A stretch of DNA of 64,000 bases. Origin: an uncultured Myxococcales bacterium. Lineage in GTDB: Bacteria; Myxococcota_A; UBA9042; DTJE01. Each line of letters starts with the position of its first letter. Position 1 is the stretch's first letter. A model generated the notes under the pieces. That model was not told the origin of the DNA and ran no database searches. It was given only the letters and a program-made list of their open reading frames with translations. The position numbers and the translations under genes are program-made. Location of the stretch: NCBI GenBank assembly GCA_937975765.1, contig CALJUR010000080.1:1-64000 (forward strand), written 5' to 3'. Of the stretch, positions 50,579 through 58,673 are shown in pieces.

Positions 50579-51298
50579 ATGAACGTGAAAGGCGTCGTGC
50601 TGGCGGGCGGGACCGGGTCGCGGTTGTTCCCGCTGACCCAGGTGACCAACAAGCACCTGCTGCCGGTCGGCCGCAAGCCCATGATCTTCCACCCGATCGA
50701 ACAGCTTCGCGGCATGGGGATCGACGAGATCCTGGTGGTCACCGGCCGCGAGCACATGGGGGACGTGCTGAACCTGCTGGGCAGCGGCGCGGACTTCGGG
50801 TGCAGTTTCACCTACCGGGTGCAGGACCGGGCGGGCGGCATCGCCGAGGCGCTGGGCCTGGCCCGCAGCTTCGCCGGGGGGGACCGGGTGGCGGTGCTGC
50901 TGGGCGACAACGTCTTCCAGCACCCGCTGAAGCCGCATTTCGACGCCTTCCTGCGCCAGGGACGCGGCGCACGCGTGATGCTGAAGGAGGTGCAGGACGC
51001 GAACCGGTTCGGCGTGGCCGAACTTCTGGGCGGCCGCATCACGAGCATCGTCGAGAAGCCGGACCTCCCCGGCCCGGCCCCGGCGGTCGTCGGCGCCTAC
51101 CTGTACGACGCCGGGGTCTTCGACGAGATCGACCGGCTGGTCCCGTCGGCGCGGGGCGAACTGGAGATCACCGACGTCAACAACGCGTATGCGGCGCGAG
51201 GGGAACTGGAACACGGCTTCATCGACGGCTGGTGGACCGACGCGGGCACGTTCGAGTCGCTGGCGCTGGCCAACCGGCTGCTGGAGGAAGGCGCGTGA
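50579..51298 (+). CDS. rmlA: Glucose-1-phosphate thymidylyltransferase (short type)
   Basis: The 239-residue enzyme joins dTTP and glucose-1-phosphate to give dTDP-glucose, the first step of dTDP-rhamnose synthesis. The nucleotide-binding loop is VVLAGGTGSRLFPLT, followed by NKHLLPVGRKPMIFHPI, VLLGDNVF and the ending FIDGWWTDAGTFESL. It is about 50 residues shorter than the E. coli type and lacks its C-terminal allosteric extension, so feedback control may differ. The stop overlaps the rmlB start (GTGA). Confidence 0.88.
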   Translation: MNVKGVVLAGGTGSRLFPLTQVTNKHLLPVGRKPMIFHPIEQLRGMGIDEILVVTGREHMGDVLNLLGSGADFGCSFTYRVQDRAGGIAEALGLARSFAGGDRVAVLLGDNVFQHPLKPHFDAFLRQGRGARVMLKEVQDANRFGVAELLGGRITSIVEKPDLPGPAPAVVGAYLYDAGVFDEIDRLVPSARGELEITDVNNAYAARGELEHGFIDGWWTDAGTFESLALANRLLEEGA

Positions 51299-52302
51299 GG
51301 GTCCTGGTCACCGGCGGCGCGGGGTTCATCGGCACGCACCTGGTGTACGCGCTGCACGCCGGCGGGAACGACGTCACGGTGCTGGACCTGCTGACGTACG
51401 CGGGCTGCCGGGAGAACCTGGCCGACCTCCAGGGCGGCCCGCGGTACCGGTTCGTGCAGGGCGACATCGCGGACGGGGACCTCGTGGACGGCCTGCTGGC
51501 GCAGGGCTTCGACGCCGTCGTCAACGCGGCCGCCGAGACGCACGTGGACCGCAGCCTGCACGACCCGTCGGCCTTCCTGCGGACCAACGTGCTGGGGACC
51601 CAGGTGCTGCTGGACGCGGCGCGGCGGCACGGTACGGGCCGGTTCGTGCAGGTCTCGACGGACGAGGTGTACGGCGACCTGGGCGAAGGCGACCCGCCCT
51701 TCACCGAGGCGCACCCGCTGCGACCATCCAGCCCCTACGCGGCGTCGAAGGCCGCGGCCGACCTGCTGGTGCTGGCGGCGTTCCGCACCTTCGGGCAGCC
51801 GGTGCTGGTGTCCCGCTGCTCGAACAACTACGGGCCGTTCCAGTTCCCCGAGAAGTTCGTGCCGACGGTGATCCACCGGGCGCTGGCCGGGCAGGACGTG
51901 CCGATCTACGGGACCGGGGACAACGTCCGGGACTGGATCCACGTCGTCGACCACTGCCGGGGGTTGCTCGCGGTCCTGTTGCGGGGGCGGCCCGGCGAAA
52001 CCTACAACCTGGGCGGGGCGTGCGAGGTGCGCAACCTGGACCTGGCGCGCGCGCTGCTGCGGGAACTGGGGCGGGCGGACGACCTGCTGCGGTTCGTGGC
52101 CGATCGGCAGGGGCACGACCGCCGGTACGCGATGGACTTCCGGAAGGCGTCGGGCGAACTGGGGTTCACGCCGTCCGTGCCGTTCCGGCAGGGGATCCGG
52201 GACACGGTCGCCTGGTACCGGGACCATCCCGAGTGGCTGCGCGCCCGCCTGTCGCCCGAATTCCGGCGCTTCTTCGCCCTGAACTACCCGGAGGTCCCAT
52301 GA
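51295..52302 (+). CDS. rmlB: dTDP-glucose 4,6-dehydratase
   Basis: The 335-residue short-chain dehydrogenase converts dTDP-glucose to dTDP-4-keto-6-deoxyglucose. It has the NAD loop VLVTGGAGFIGTHLV, the catalytic STDEVYGD (Thr-Asp-Glu triad), YAASK (Tyr and Lys) and the RCSNNYGPFQFPEK substrate loop. Also DVPIYGTGDNVRDWIHV is standard. GTG start overlapping rmlA, and an ATGA overlap with the following epimerase gene, show a tight operon. Confidence 0.93.
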   Translation: MRVLVTGGAGFIGTHLVYALHAGGNDVTVLDLLTYAGCRENLADLQGGPRYRFVQGDIADGDLVDGLLAQGFDAVVNAAAETHVDRSLHDPSAFLRTNVLGTQVLLDAARRHGTGRFVQVSTDEVYGDLGEGDPPFTEAHPLRPSSPYAASKAAADLLVLAAFRTFGQPVLVSRCSNNYGPFQFPEKFVPTVIHRALAGQDVPIYGTGDNVRDWIHVVDHCRGLLAVLLRGRPGETYNLGGACEVRNLDLARALLRELGRADDLLRFVADRQGHDRRYAMDFRKASGELGFTPSVPFRQGIRDTVAWYRDHPEWLRARLSPEFRRFFALNYPEVP

Positions 52303-52790
52303 CCTTCCCGCCGATCGACGCGCTGCCCGGGGTCGAGGTGCGCCGCCCGGACCGGCACCAGGACGCGCGCGGGTGGCTGATGGAGGTGTTCCGCGACGAC
52401 GACGAGGGTGCGACGCACCGGCCGGCGATGGCCTACGTGTCGGTGACTCTGCCGGGCCAGGCCCGCGGCCCGCACGAGCACGTGCGCCAGTCGGACTTCT
52501 TCGCGTTCGCGGGCCCCGGCGAGTTCCTGCTGGTGATGTGGGACCACCGCCCCGGGTCGCCGACGCGGGGCCGGCGGATGTGCGTGCGGGCCGGCGAGTC
52601 CGCCCCCGCGACGGTGCGGGTGCCGCCGGGGGTCGTGCACGCCTACCGGTGCGTATCGGCGGGGCCGGGCTGGGTGCTGAACCTGCCGGACCGCCTGTAC
52701 CGCGGCCCGGGGCGAGCGGAGGCGGTCGACGAGATCCGGCACGAGGACGGCCCGGGATCGCCGTTCGCAAGGGATTTTGCAGGTTGTTGA
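52299..52790 (+). CDS. rmlC: RmlC-like dTDP-sugar 3,5-epimerase (cupin)
   Basis: The 163-residue cupin resembles dTDP-4-dehydrorhamnose 3,5-epimerase: DARGWLMEVFR at the start, the His-containing ARGPHEHVRQSDFF, then VPPGVVHAYRC and NLPDRLYRG. It is slightly shorter than E. coli RmlC (about 183), so the related 3,4-ketoisomerase or a single epimerase are alternatives. Given rmlA and rmlB upstream and rmlD at 62 kb, epimerisation toward rhamnose is most likely. Its final codons contain the -35 box of the peptide-precursor promoter. Confidence 0.75.
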   Translation: MTFPPIDALPGVEVRRPDRHQDARGWLMEVFRDDDEGATHRPAMAYVSVTLPGQARGPHEHVRQSDFFAFAGPGEFLLVMWDHRPGSPTRGRRMCVRAGESAPATVRVPPGVVHAYRCVSAGPGWVLNLPDRLYRGPGRAEAVDEIRHEDGPGSPFARDFAGC

Positions 52791-52816
52791 CAAGCCGCGG
52801 CCTGCCCGGGCAAAAT
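52787..52816 (+). promoter_or_regulatory. Strong promoter of the peptide precursor gene
   Basis: A perfect TTGACA (52787-52792), overlapping the rmlC stop codon, and CAAAAT (52811-52816) are 18 bases apart. Transcription should begin near 52823, 26 bases before the precursor ATG, which has AGGGGGAA as ribosome site. It gives the short peptide gene a transcript independent of the rml operon. Confidence 0.65.
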
Positions 52817-52848
52817 CGACGAGACTCGGATCAAAACCAGGGGGAACG

Positions 52849-53034
52849 ATGAGCGAGAAGAAGAAGGACAACAAGGTCAGCCGTCGCGAAGCGCTGAAGC
52901 GACTGGCGAAGGGCGTCGGCGTCGGCACGGCGGTGGTGGCGGCCGGTTCCCTGGCCACGACCTCCTGCGAGCCCCCGGACTACACGAACACGTACACGAA
53001 CTACTACGTCGTGTACACGAACTACTACTACTGA
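52849..53034 (+). CDS. Candidate RiPP precursor with twin-arginine/lipobox leader and Tyr-Thr-Asn repeat core
   Basis: The 61-residue product starts with a Lys-rich stretch, then SRREALKRLAKG (residues 11-22, a twin-arginine motif) and a hydrophobic segment VGTAVVAAGSLATTSC. Cys40 would be the lipid-bearing residue if the weak lipobox is used. The last 21 residues hold eight Tyr, four Thr and three Asn, with YTN at 45, 49 and 56 and the end YVVYTNYYY. Such a simple repeat directly before three radical SAM genes is what is expected of a ribosomally made, enzymatically modified peptide. Tyr side chains are frequent targets of radical SAM crosslinking. Without those neighbours it might be called a trivial small TAT lipoprotein. 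I know of no named family with this sequence. Confidence 0.65.
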   Translation: MSEKKKDNKVSRREALKRLAKGVGVGTAVVAAGSLATTSCEPPDYTNTYTNYYVVYTNYYY

Positions 53035-53117
53035 TCGCCCGCGCCGGTGACCGCCCGGATCGCCCCCCGTGGCGCAGGCCCATCCCGCCGCCGGCGCCCG
53101 CAGCCTTCGGAGCCCCG

Positions 53118-54092
53118 ATGCCGAACCTCCTCGTGACCCAGAAGTGCGTGCGACGCTGCCCCTACTGCTTCGCCGACAGCTACATGGCCGGATCGCAGGG
53201 GGACTTCCTGCGGTGGGACGACTTCATCTACGTGCTGGACTTCTACGAGAGAAGCCGGGTCCCGATCGTGTCGTTCCTGGGCGGCGAGCCGGGCATCCAC
53301 CCGCAGGTCGCGCAGATGATGGACTACGCGATGATGCGGGGGTTCGACTTCCGGATGTTCACGTCCGGCATCCTGCCCGCCGCGACGCGGGAACGGATCC
53401 AGGAGGTGCGGCTGCGCCACGAGAAGGCGGGCCGCAAGGTCACCTTCATCGTCAACGTGAACCACCCGGACGACACGCCCGAGGCGCAGCGCCGGATCCA
53501 GGACGAGTTCCTGGCGATGGGCGGCGCGCAGGCGTCGATCTCGTTCAACGTCTACCGGACCGACTTCGACCTGGACTTCGCGTTCGACCTGATCGAACGG
53601 CACGGGCTGATGCCGAACCTGCGGCTGGGCCTGACGCACCCGATCGCGAAGGGCGGCGAGGGCAACGTCTTCGTGCCGCCGCACGACTACCCGGCCGTGT
53701 CGGCGCGGCTGGAGAAGTGGTTCCCGCGGTTCGCGAAGGGACGGGTGATCCCGGGCTTCGACTGCGGCTTCCCGATCTGCATGTTCACGGACGCCCAACT
53801 GGGGGCGCTGACCCGGCTGCAGGCGACGTTCCACTGGACGTGCGGCCCGATCGTGGACATCGGGCCCGACCTGGAACTGTGGCCTTGCTTCCCGCTGAGC
53901 CACATCCGGGGGAAGACGCTGTACGACTTCGACTCGCTGGACGAGGTGATGAAGTACTTCGTGGACGAGGTGAAGCGCCAGCGGCCGGAGGGCCGGGGCA
54001 TCTACCCGGAGTGCGACGGGTGCGAGCACCGGCAGCGGGGCCTGTGCAGCGGCGGGTGCGCGGCGTACGCGCTGGGGGAGGTCGGCCCGTGA
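53118..54092 (+). CDS. Radical SAM protein with SPASM-like C-terminus (peptide maturase A)
   Basis: The 324-residue enzyme has the SAM-binding iron-sulphur motif CVRRCPYC (Cys10, Cys14, Cys17) and the GGEPGI motif. Its C-terminal part has cysteines in a SPASM-like order: CGFPIC, CGPIVDIG with a later WPC, and CDGCEHRQRGLCSGGC. SPASM domains bind auxiliary clusters and are typical of enzymes that modify peptides. Its gene is 83 bases after the precursor stop. The stop overlaps the GTG of the next gene. The reaction is not known; Tyr, Thr or Asn crosslinking or epimerisation of the precursor is an inference. Confidence 0.85.
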   Translation: MPNLLVTQKCVRRCPYCFADSYMAGSQGDFLRWDDFIYVLDFYERSRVPIVSFLGGEPGIHPQVAQMMDYAMMRGFDFRMFTSGILPAATRERIQEVRLRHEKAGRKVTFIVNVNHPDDTPEAQRRIQDEFLAMGGAQASISFNVYRTDFDLDFAFDLIERHGLMPNLRLGLTHPIAKGGEGNVFVPPHDYPAVSARLEKWFPRFAKGRVIPGFDCGFPICMFTDAQLGALTRLQATFHWTCGPIVDIGPDLELWPCFPLSHIRGKTLYDFDSLDEVMKYFVDEVKRQRPEGRGIYPECDGCEHRQRGLCSGGCAAYALGEVGP

Positions 54093-54919
54093 CGAAGGCA
54101 ACGATCGTTCGGTCGGACCGTACCGACCGCCTGGAGACGGTGCCCCGGGAATCGGAGGTCGTGCTGGACTTCGGCGACGGGCCGTTCGACCGGAAGGCGG
54201 TGGACGCGTGCCTGCGGGCGGGGTTCCAGGTGCGGACGCTGCTGGCCGCGATCGAGGCGCCGGACTCGGGGAACGTCGCGGGGTACGCGGGCCAGGGGGC
54301 GCCGGCAGTGCTGCTCCTCTCGCGGCCGGCCACGGTCGAGGAGGCACTGCGCGGGGCGGCCGGGCTGGCGCGCCCGCACCTGTCGGTGGAGGTGCCGCTG
54401 CGCGGGGACGACGACCTGGACGTGCTGAAGGTCCTGTCGTCGCTGGGCGTGCGGACGCGCATCGCGGTGGCCGAACTGCGGTCGGAGGGCGACCTGGTGC
54501 TGGAGGCGATGACCGACGCGCTGGTGCGGATGGGCCGGCGCACCGCGGTCACGCCGTTCGAGGAGGTGCGCGCCAGGCGGCTGGACGAGGCGTTCGAGAT
54601 CGCGTCGCTGGACTTCGTCGCCAACGACCACTTCGTGGACCTGCGCGGGGAGGGCGAGGTGCCGGGGCCGGGCGCCTGGGACGGCCCGGACGTGTCCCGC
54701 AAGAGGGTCCCGTTCCTGCGAGGCCGCCACCCGTGCGCGTTCTGCGAGGGCCTGCTGTTCTGCCACGGCTACCTGTACGACGAGGCGACGGTGGATCGCT
54801 GCCGGGGACGGTTCGCCGAGATGATGGAACTGCTGTCCGCGCAGGAGGCGCCCGCGGGCGACGAGGAGGCGGTCCCCCCGGCGTGCCGCGACCGCGGCCG
54901 GGAGGCGGGACCGTGCTGA
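54089..54919 (+). CDS. Partner protein with radical SAM-like barrel remnant and C-terminal Cys cluster
   Basis: The 276-residue product has no CxxxCxxC motif. Its alternating alpha/beta pattern (for example LLLSRPATVEEALRGA and VLSSLGVRTRIAVAELR) resembles a degenerate radical SAM or TIM-like half-barrel. The C-terminal segment holds PCAFCEGLLFCHGYL (Cys-x2-Cys-x6-Cys) and one or two more cysteines, like the end of a SPASM domain. It could hold a cluster or bind the precursor for its neighbours. GTG start overlapping the gene before by four bases, stop overlapping the gene after by seven bases, so all three are translated together. I do not recognise a named family. Confidence 0.65.
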   Translation: MTKATIVRSDRTDRLETVPRESEVVLDFGDGPFDRKAVDACLRAGFQVRTLLAAIEAPDSGNVAGYAGQGAPAVLLLSRPATVEEALRGAAGLARPHLSVEVPLRGDDDLDVLKVLSSLGVRTRIAVAELRSEGDLVLEAMTDALVRMGRRTAVTPFEEVRARRLDEAFEIASLDFVANDHFVDLRGEGEVPGPGAWDGPDVSRKRVPFLRGRHPCAFCEGLLFCHGYLYDEATVDRCRGRFAEMMELLSAQEAPAGDEEAVPPACRDRGREAGPC

Positions 54920-56094
54920 CGCTGATCACGAAGTGCACCGAGTACTGCAACGCGAACTGCGTTTACTGCGCGGTGCGGGACAAGGACGAGAAGCGTGACC
55001 GCATGTCGATCGACGTGCTGCGCGCGCTGCTGACGCGGGTGGCGGAGTACCTGCGCACGGACCCGCAGCGGCGCGTCTACATCACGTGGCACGGCGGCGA
55101 GCCGATGCTGATGGGCGCGGACTTCTACCGGGCGGTGCGGCTGCTGCAACGGGAGATCCTGGGGTGGGACGCGCCCCGGCTGCGCCACTCGATGCAGTCG
55201 AACCTGACGCTGCTGACGCCGGAACTGGTCGGCGTGCTGCGCGAGATGGGGCTCCAGTCGATCGGGTCGTCGTACGACTACACGCCGGGGCTGCGCGGGC
55301 TGGCGCCCGGGCGCGACCACCTGGAATACGAGCGGCGGTTCTTCGAGGGCGTCGAACTGCTGCAGAGGAACGGCATCAGCACCGGCATCATCTTCGTGGT
55401 CACGTCGAAGTCGGTGGACGCCCCGGTCGAGACGCTGGTCTTCATGTGCAACCTGCTGGGCAAGCGCTACCGGGGGCACATCCGGCTGAACCCGCTGTAC
55501 CGGGAAGGCGAGGCGTCGAAGGACATGAACGCCGACCTGGCGATCTCGCCCGAGCAGTTCGGGCACTTCCTGGGACGCGCCTTCGAGTACTGGCTGCCGC
55601 GGCGGAACCTGCTGCCGGGCGTGGCGCCGTTTTCGGCGCTGGCGCGCGCGGTCGAGGGGGATGTCGGGCGGCTGTCGTGCGAGGAGGCGGGCCGCTGCGG
55701 GAACACGCACCTGGCGATCGGGCCGCGGGGCGAGGTCTGGCAGTGCGGGCGGGCGATGGACAACGAATCGCTGCAGTTCGGGACGCTGGACCAGTCGTTC
55801 GAGGAGATCTTCCGGCACCCGATGAAGCGGGACCTGGTGGGCCGGACGCCGCACCTGCGGGAGGCGGACTGCAAGGGCTGCGAGGTGTGGGACCTGTGCC
55901 ACGGCGGCTGCCCGGTGGACAGCCTGATCTACCACCACGACTGGCTGCACAAGACGTGGTTCTGCCGCACCCGGCAGGTCTTCCTGGGCGAGTACGTGCT
56001 GCCGCTGATGGCGGGACGCGCGGCGGCGGCCAAGGCGGCCCCGCAGGCCCCGGCGGGCGGCGCGGGCGGCACCGGGCCGCGGCGGACGTACTGA
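54913..56094 (+). CDS. Radical SAM/SPASM peptide-modifying enzyme (maturase B)
   Basis: The 393-residue enzyme has CNANCVYC (Cys12, Cys16, Cys19) with an additional Cys8, then ITWHGGEPML. A complete SPASM domain follows: CGNTHLAIGPRGEVWQC and CKGCEVWDLCHGGC with a final Cys in KTWFC. This is the layout of anaerobic sulfatase-maturase-like enzymes and of RiPP maturases such as those for subtilosin or sactipeptides. No sulfatase is nearby, so a peptide substrate, the precursor at 52849, is favoured. A Pro/Ala/Gly-rich tail ends the protein. The GTG start is supported by GGGAGG nine bases before it. Confidence 0.88.
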   Translation: MLTLITKCTEYCNANCVYCAVRDKDEKRDRMSIDVLRALLTRVAEYLRTDPQRRVYITWHGGEPMLMGADFYRAVRLLQREILGWDAPRLRHSMQSNLTLLTPELVGVLREMGLQSIGSSYDYTPGLRGLAPGRDHLEYERRFFEGVELLQRNGISTGIIFVVTSKSVDAPVETLVFMCNLLGKRYRGHIRLNPLYREGEASKDMNADLAISPEQFGHFLGRAFEYWLPRRNLLPGVAPFSALARAVEGDVGRLSCEEAGRCGNTHLAIGPRGEVWQCGRAMDNESLQFGTLDQSFEEIFRHPMKRDLVGRTPHLREADCKGCEVWDLCHGGCPVDSLIYHHDWLHKTWFCRTRQVFLGEYVLPLMAGRAAAAKAAPQAPAGGAGGTGPRRTY

Positions 56095-56125
56095 CGCGGA
56101 CCGGGGGCGCGCGACCGAGGCGAGG

Positions 56126-57601
56126 ATGGGGACGCTGGACCTGCTGTGCGACCTGCTGAAGGCCCGGGCGGGCGAGGCCGCGATCGACGCCGGCGCGGTG
56201 CGGGCGGGCCTGGCCTCGGGGGACGCGGGCTGCATCGAGGTGGCGGCGGACCTGGCGGGGCGCGACCCGGTCGCGTTCGCGCCGACGCTGCTGCGGCTGT
56301 GGGGCGAAAACGCGCGGGCGCGGCCCGTGGCGGTCGAGGCGCTGCGCGGGGATCCCCTGCTGGCCCTGCCCCGGCGGGCGATGCCGGGCGAGGCGTGGCC
56401 GGACCCGCGGGCGGGCGGCCCGGCGATCCAGGCGGCCTTCGCGGCCGGGCGGATCCCGGCGGTCCTTCACGAGACGGCACGGCTGCTGCGGGACGACATC
56501 GAGGGCGTCGCGGATTTGCTGCGCCCGCTGCCCGGGCTGCACCGGCTGGCGGCGACGCGGGCGGATTCGCCGATCCCGGCCGCGACCCGCCAGGCGCTGG
56601 CCGCGCGGCTGGCGGAGTGGGAGGCCTGGCGGTCGCCGCCACAGGTCGCGATCGCACCGTCGTACCGGTGTTCCAGGGGCTGCGCCTACTGCTTCGTGGA
56701 GGACCGGGACGCGGCCCCGGTCATGACCGCGGAGGCCTTCGGGCGGGTGCTGGACGCCATGGCGCGGCCGGGCGAACTGCGCAAGGTGAACGTCTTCGGC
56801 GGCGAGCCGACCGAGGTGGACGCGCTGCCCGCGATGGCCCGGGAGGCGGCGGCGCGCGGGCTGACCTTCTACTTCTCGACGCACGGGCTGTGCGACCCGG
56901 GGCGGTTCGCGGCGATCGTCGCGGCGCCGAACCTGGAGATGGTGACGGTCCACGTGGACCGGCCCGCGCAGTACGGCCCTCGGCAGCGCCAGGCCCTGCA
57001 CGCGAACCTGGGAACGCTGCGGCGGCGCGGCGTGCAGGTCGTGCTGCGGTACACGCTGTGGGACCCGAAGGCGCGGGACTTCGCCTTCCTGGACCCGTTC
57101 CTGCACGCGGCCCCGGACGCGCCGCTGTCCTTCGCGGTGACCTTCCCGTCGGGCAGCCGGGGCAACCGGCACGCGGCGCTGTCCGACCTGCCGGGGTTCG
57201 CGACGAAGATCCGGGACCTGGTACGGCACGTGGACGCGCGGTTCCCGGGGCGACCGATGGTGCTGGCCAAGCCGTTCCCGCTGTGCGAGTTCGGGGCGGC
57301 CGACCTGGGCTTCCTGCTGCGTCGGGTGGACGTGCGCAACGTCTGCGAGGTCGACCGGCAGGGGTTCACGGACCAGGTCCTGGTGGGCCCGGACGGCACG
57401 ACCAGCCCGTGCATGGCACTGACCGGCGCGCCGTGGCGGATCGACGAAGTCGTGCCTCGCGGGGAGGCGGCGTCGCGGTTCGCGGCCGTGCTGGGGCCGG
57501 TGCTGGAACGGCCGGTGGACCCGCGGTGCGACGGCTGCGCGCTGTTCGCGTGCGGCGCGTGCCAGGCCGCCTGCTACGCCTATCTCGGGGACGGCACATG
57601 A
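56126..57601 (+). CDS. Radical SAM protein with long N-terminal domain (maturase C)
   Basis: The 491-residue product has about 175 residues of helical sequence of unknown role, then CSRGCAYC (Cys182, Cys186, Cys189) and NVFGGEPTE. The C-terminal part has CMALTG and a dense Cys cluster CDGCALFACGACQAAC, a SPASM-like or twitch-like auxiliary site. The N-terminal region could be a helical substrate-recognition module. It lies 31 bases after maturase B and overlaps the following gene by ATGA. Its radical SAM part is related to the two others only in general layout, so each probably makes a different modification. Confidence 0.83.
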   Translation: MGTLDLLCDLLKARAGEAAIDAGAVRAGLASGDAGCIEVAADLAGRDPVAFAPTLLRLWGENARARPVAVEALRGDPLLALPRRAMPGEAWPDPRAGGPAIQAAFAAGRIPAVLHETARLLRDDIEGVADLLRPLPGLHRLAATRADSPIPAATRQALAARLAEWEAWRSPPQVAIAPSYRCSRGCAYCFVEDRDAAPVMTAEAFGRVLDAMARPGELRKVNVFGGEPTEVDALPAMAREAAARGLTFYFSTHGLCDPGRFAAIVAAPNLEMVTVHVDRPAQYGPRQRQALHANLGTLRRRGVQVVLRYTLWDPKARDFAFLDPFLHAAPDAPLSFAVTFPSGSRGNRHAALSDLPGFATKIRDLVRHVDARFPGRPMVLAKPFPLCEFGAADLGFLLRRVDVRNVCEVDRQGFTDQVLVGPDGTTSPCMALTGAPWRIDEVVPRGEAASRFAAVLGPVLERPVDPRCDGCALFACGACQAACYAYLGDGT

Positions 57602-58668
57602 TGGCGGACCCGGCGGTGCCGGAACGGCAGGCTGGCGACGCGTGCCCCCGGACGCCCGGTCCCGCCGCGCGCGACCGCCCTGCGCCCGCCCGGCTCGCGC
57701 TGTACTACGTGGTCTTCAACGACGGATGGGACCGGGTCGCCGGCAACGCGATCGACCAGGCCGCGCGCCCGGTGCGGCCCGGCGAGGCCCAGCGAGCCGT
57801 CGGGAAGTACCTGGACTACCTCGCCCACTCGATGCAGTCGTTCGCGCGGCACCACCTCGACGGGTCGATCCCGGTGCGGGTGTGGCTGGTCGAACTGTCG
57901 CGCGACGGGATGGACGCGGGAGGGCTGCGGGCGGCGATGGAGGCGCGGGGCGCGAGCGTCCCGTTCGACGTGACGGTCCTGGGACACCGGCACGTGGCGG
58001 AGTTCCTGGACGAGGCGCGACGGATGCCGGACCGTTTCTACCGGTCGCCGAACCGGCTGCACGAGGCCGTGAACTTCCACATCCTGGACCGGTCGGACGA
58101 GGAGATGCTGGCGGTCGTGGACCCGGACGTGACGTTCCTGCAGGACGGGGCGCTTCACGGCCTGTTCGACCGGCTGCGAAAGGCCCGCGGAAAGTGGGCG
58201 GCGGGGTTCGTCGAGACCGGCCGGCGGCGCCCGGTGCCGGGCGGGTTCGTGCGGATGCGGGACCGCCTGCACTCGGTCGTCGCGCTGTTCAAGGTGGCGC
58301 CGATGCGCCGGCACGTCGCCTTCGCGCCGTTCCTGCGCGCAACGGGCCTGGAGGCGCGCCTGGCCGGGGTGAAGGACGCCGAGGCGGCGGCGTACTACCG
58401 GCTGCACCGCACGCTGGACACCTTCAGCCTGCTGACCGAGATGCTGCGGACCGGCCACGGGACGGACCGGCTGCTGGACCTGGGCCGCCGCCTGCCGCGG
58501 TTCGTGGAGGGGCAACTGCTGACGCTGGTCAGCGAGCCGGTGATCCACTGCAAGTACCAGGACCCGACGTCCGCGCCGGCCCTGCGGGAGGCGCTGTCGC
58601 AGGCCGGGCTGCTGGACCCGCCGGTCGCGCCGGGAATCCTGAACCTGCTGGCGATGGCCCGGGAGTGA
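57598..58668 (+). CDS. Glycosyltransferase-like protein (GT-A type) of unknown specificity
   Basis: The 356-residue product has a basic, Pro-rich start and then an alpha/beta fold with LALYYVVFNDGWDRV, VWLVELSRDG and a likely metal/nucleotide motif MLAVVDPDVTFLQDG (Asp-Pro-Asp). HEAVNFHIL precedes that motif, as in GT-A enzymes that read a donor sugar. No close family is recognised. As last gene of the radical SAM cassette it may glycosylate the modified peptide, perhaps with a dTDP-sugar from the rml genes; this is inference. Two adjacent ATG codons are possible starts; the first overlaps the previous stop. Confidence 0.6.
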   Translation: MMADPAVPERQAGDACPRTPGPAARDRPAPARLALYYVVFNDGWDRVAGNAIDQAARPVRPGEAQRAVGKYLDYLAHSMQSFARHHLDGSIPVRVWLVELSRDGMDAGGLRAAMEARGASVPFDVTVLGHRHVAEFLDEARRMPDRFYRSPNRLHEAVNFHILDRSDEEMLAVVDPDVTFLQDGALHGLFDRLRKARGKWAAGFVETGRRRPVPGGFVRMRDRLHSVVALFKVAPMRRHVAFAPFLRATGLEARLAGVKDAEAAAYYRLHRTLDTFSLLTEMLRTGHGTDRLLDLGRRLPRFVEGQLLTLVSEPVIHCKYQDPTSAPALREALSQAGLLDPPVAPGILNLLAMARE

Positions 58669-58673
58669 GGCGG

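Noticed and set aside
54913..56094. Anaerobic sulfatase-maturating enzyme
   Set aside because: The SPASM layout fits, but no sulfatase gene is in the window and the enzyme is embedded in a cassette with a candidate peptide substrate.
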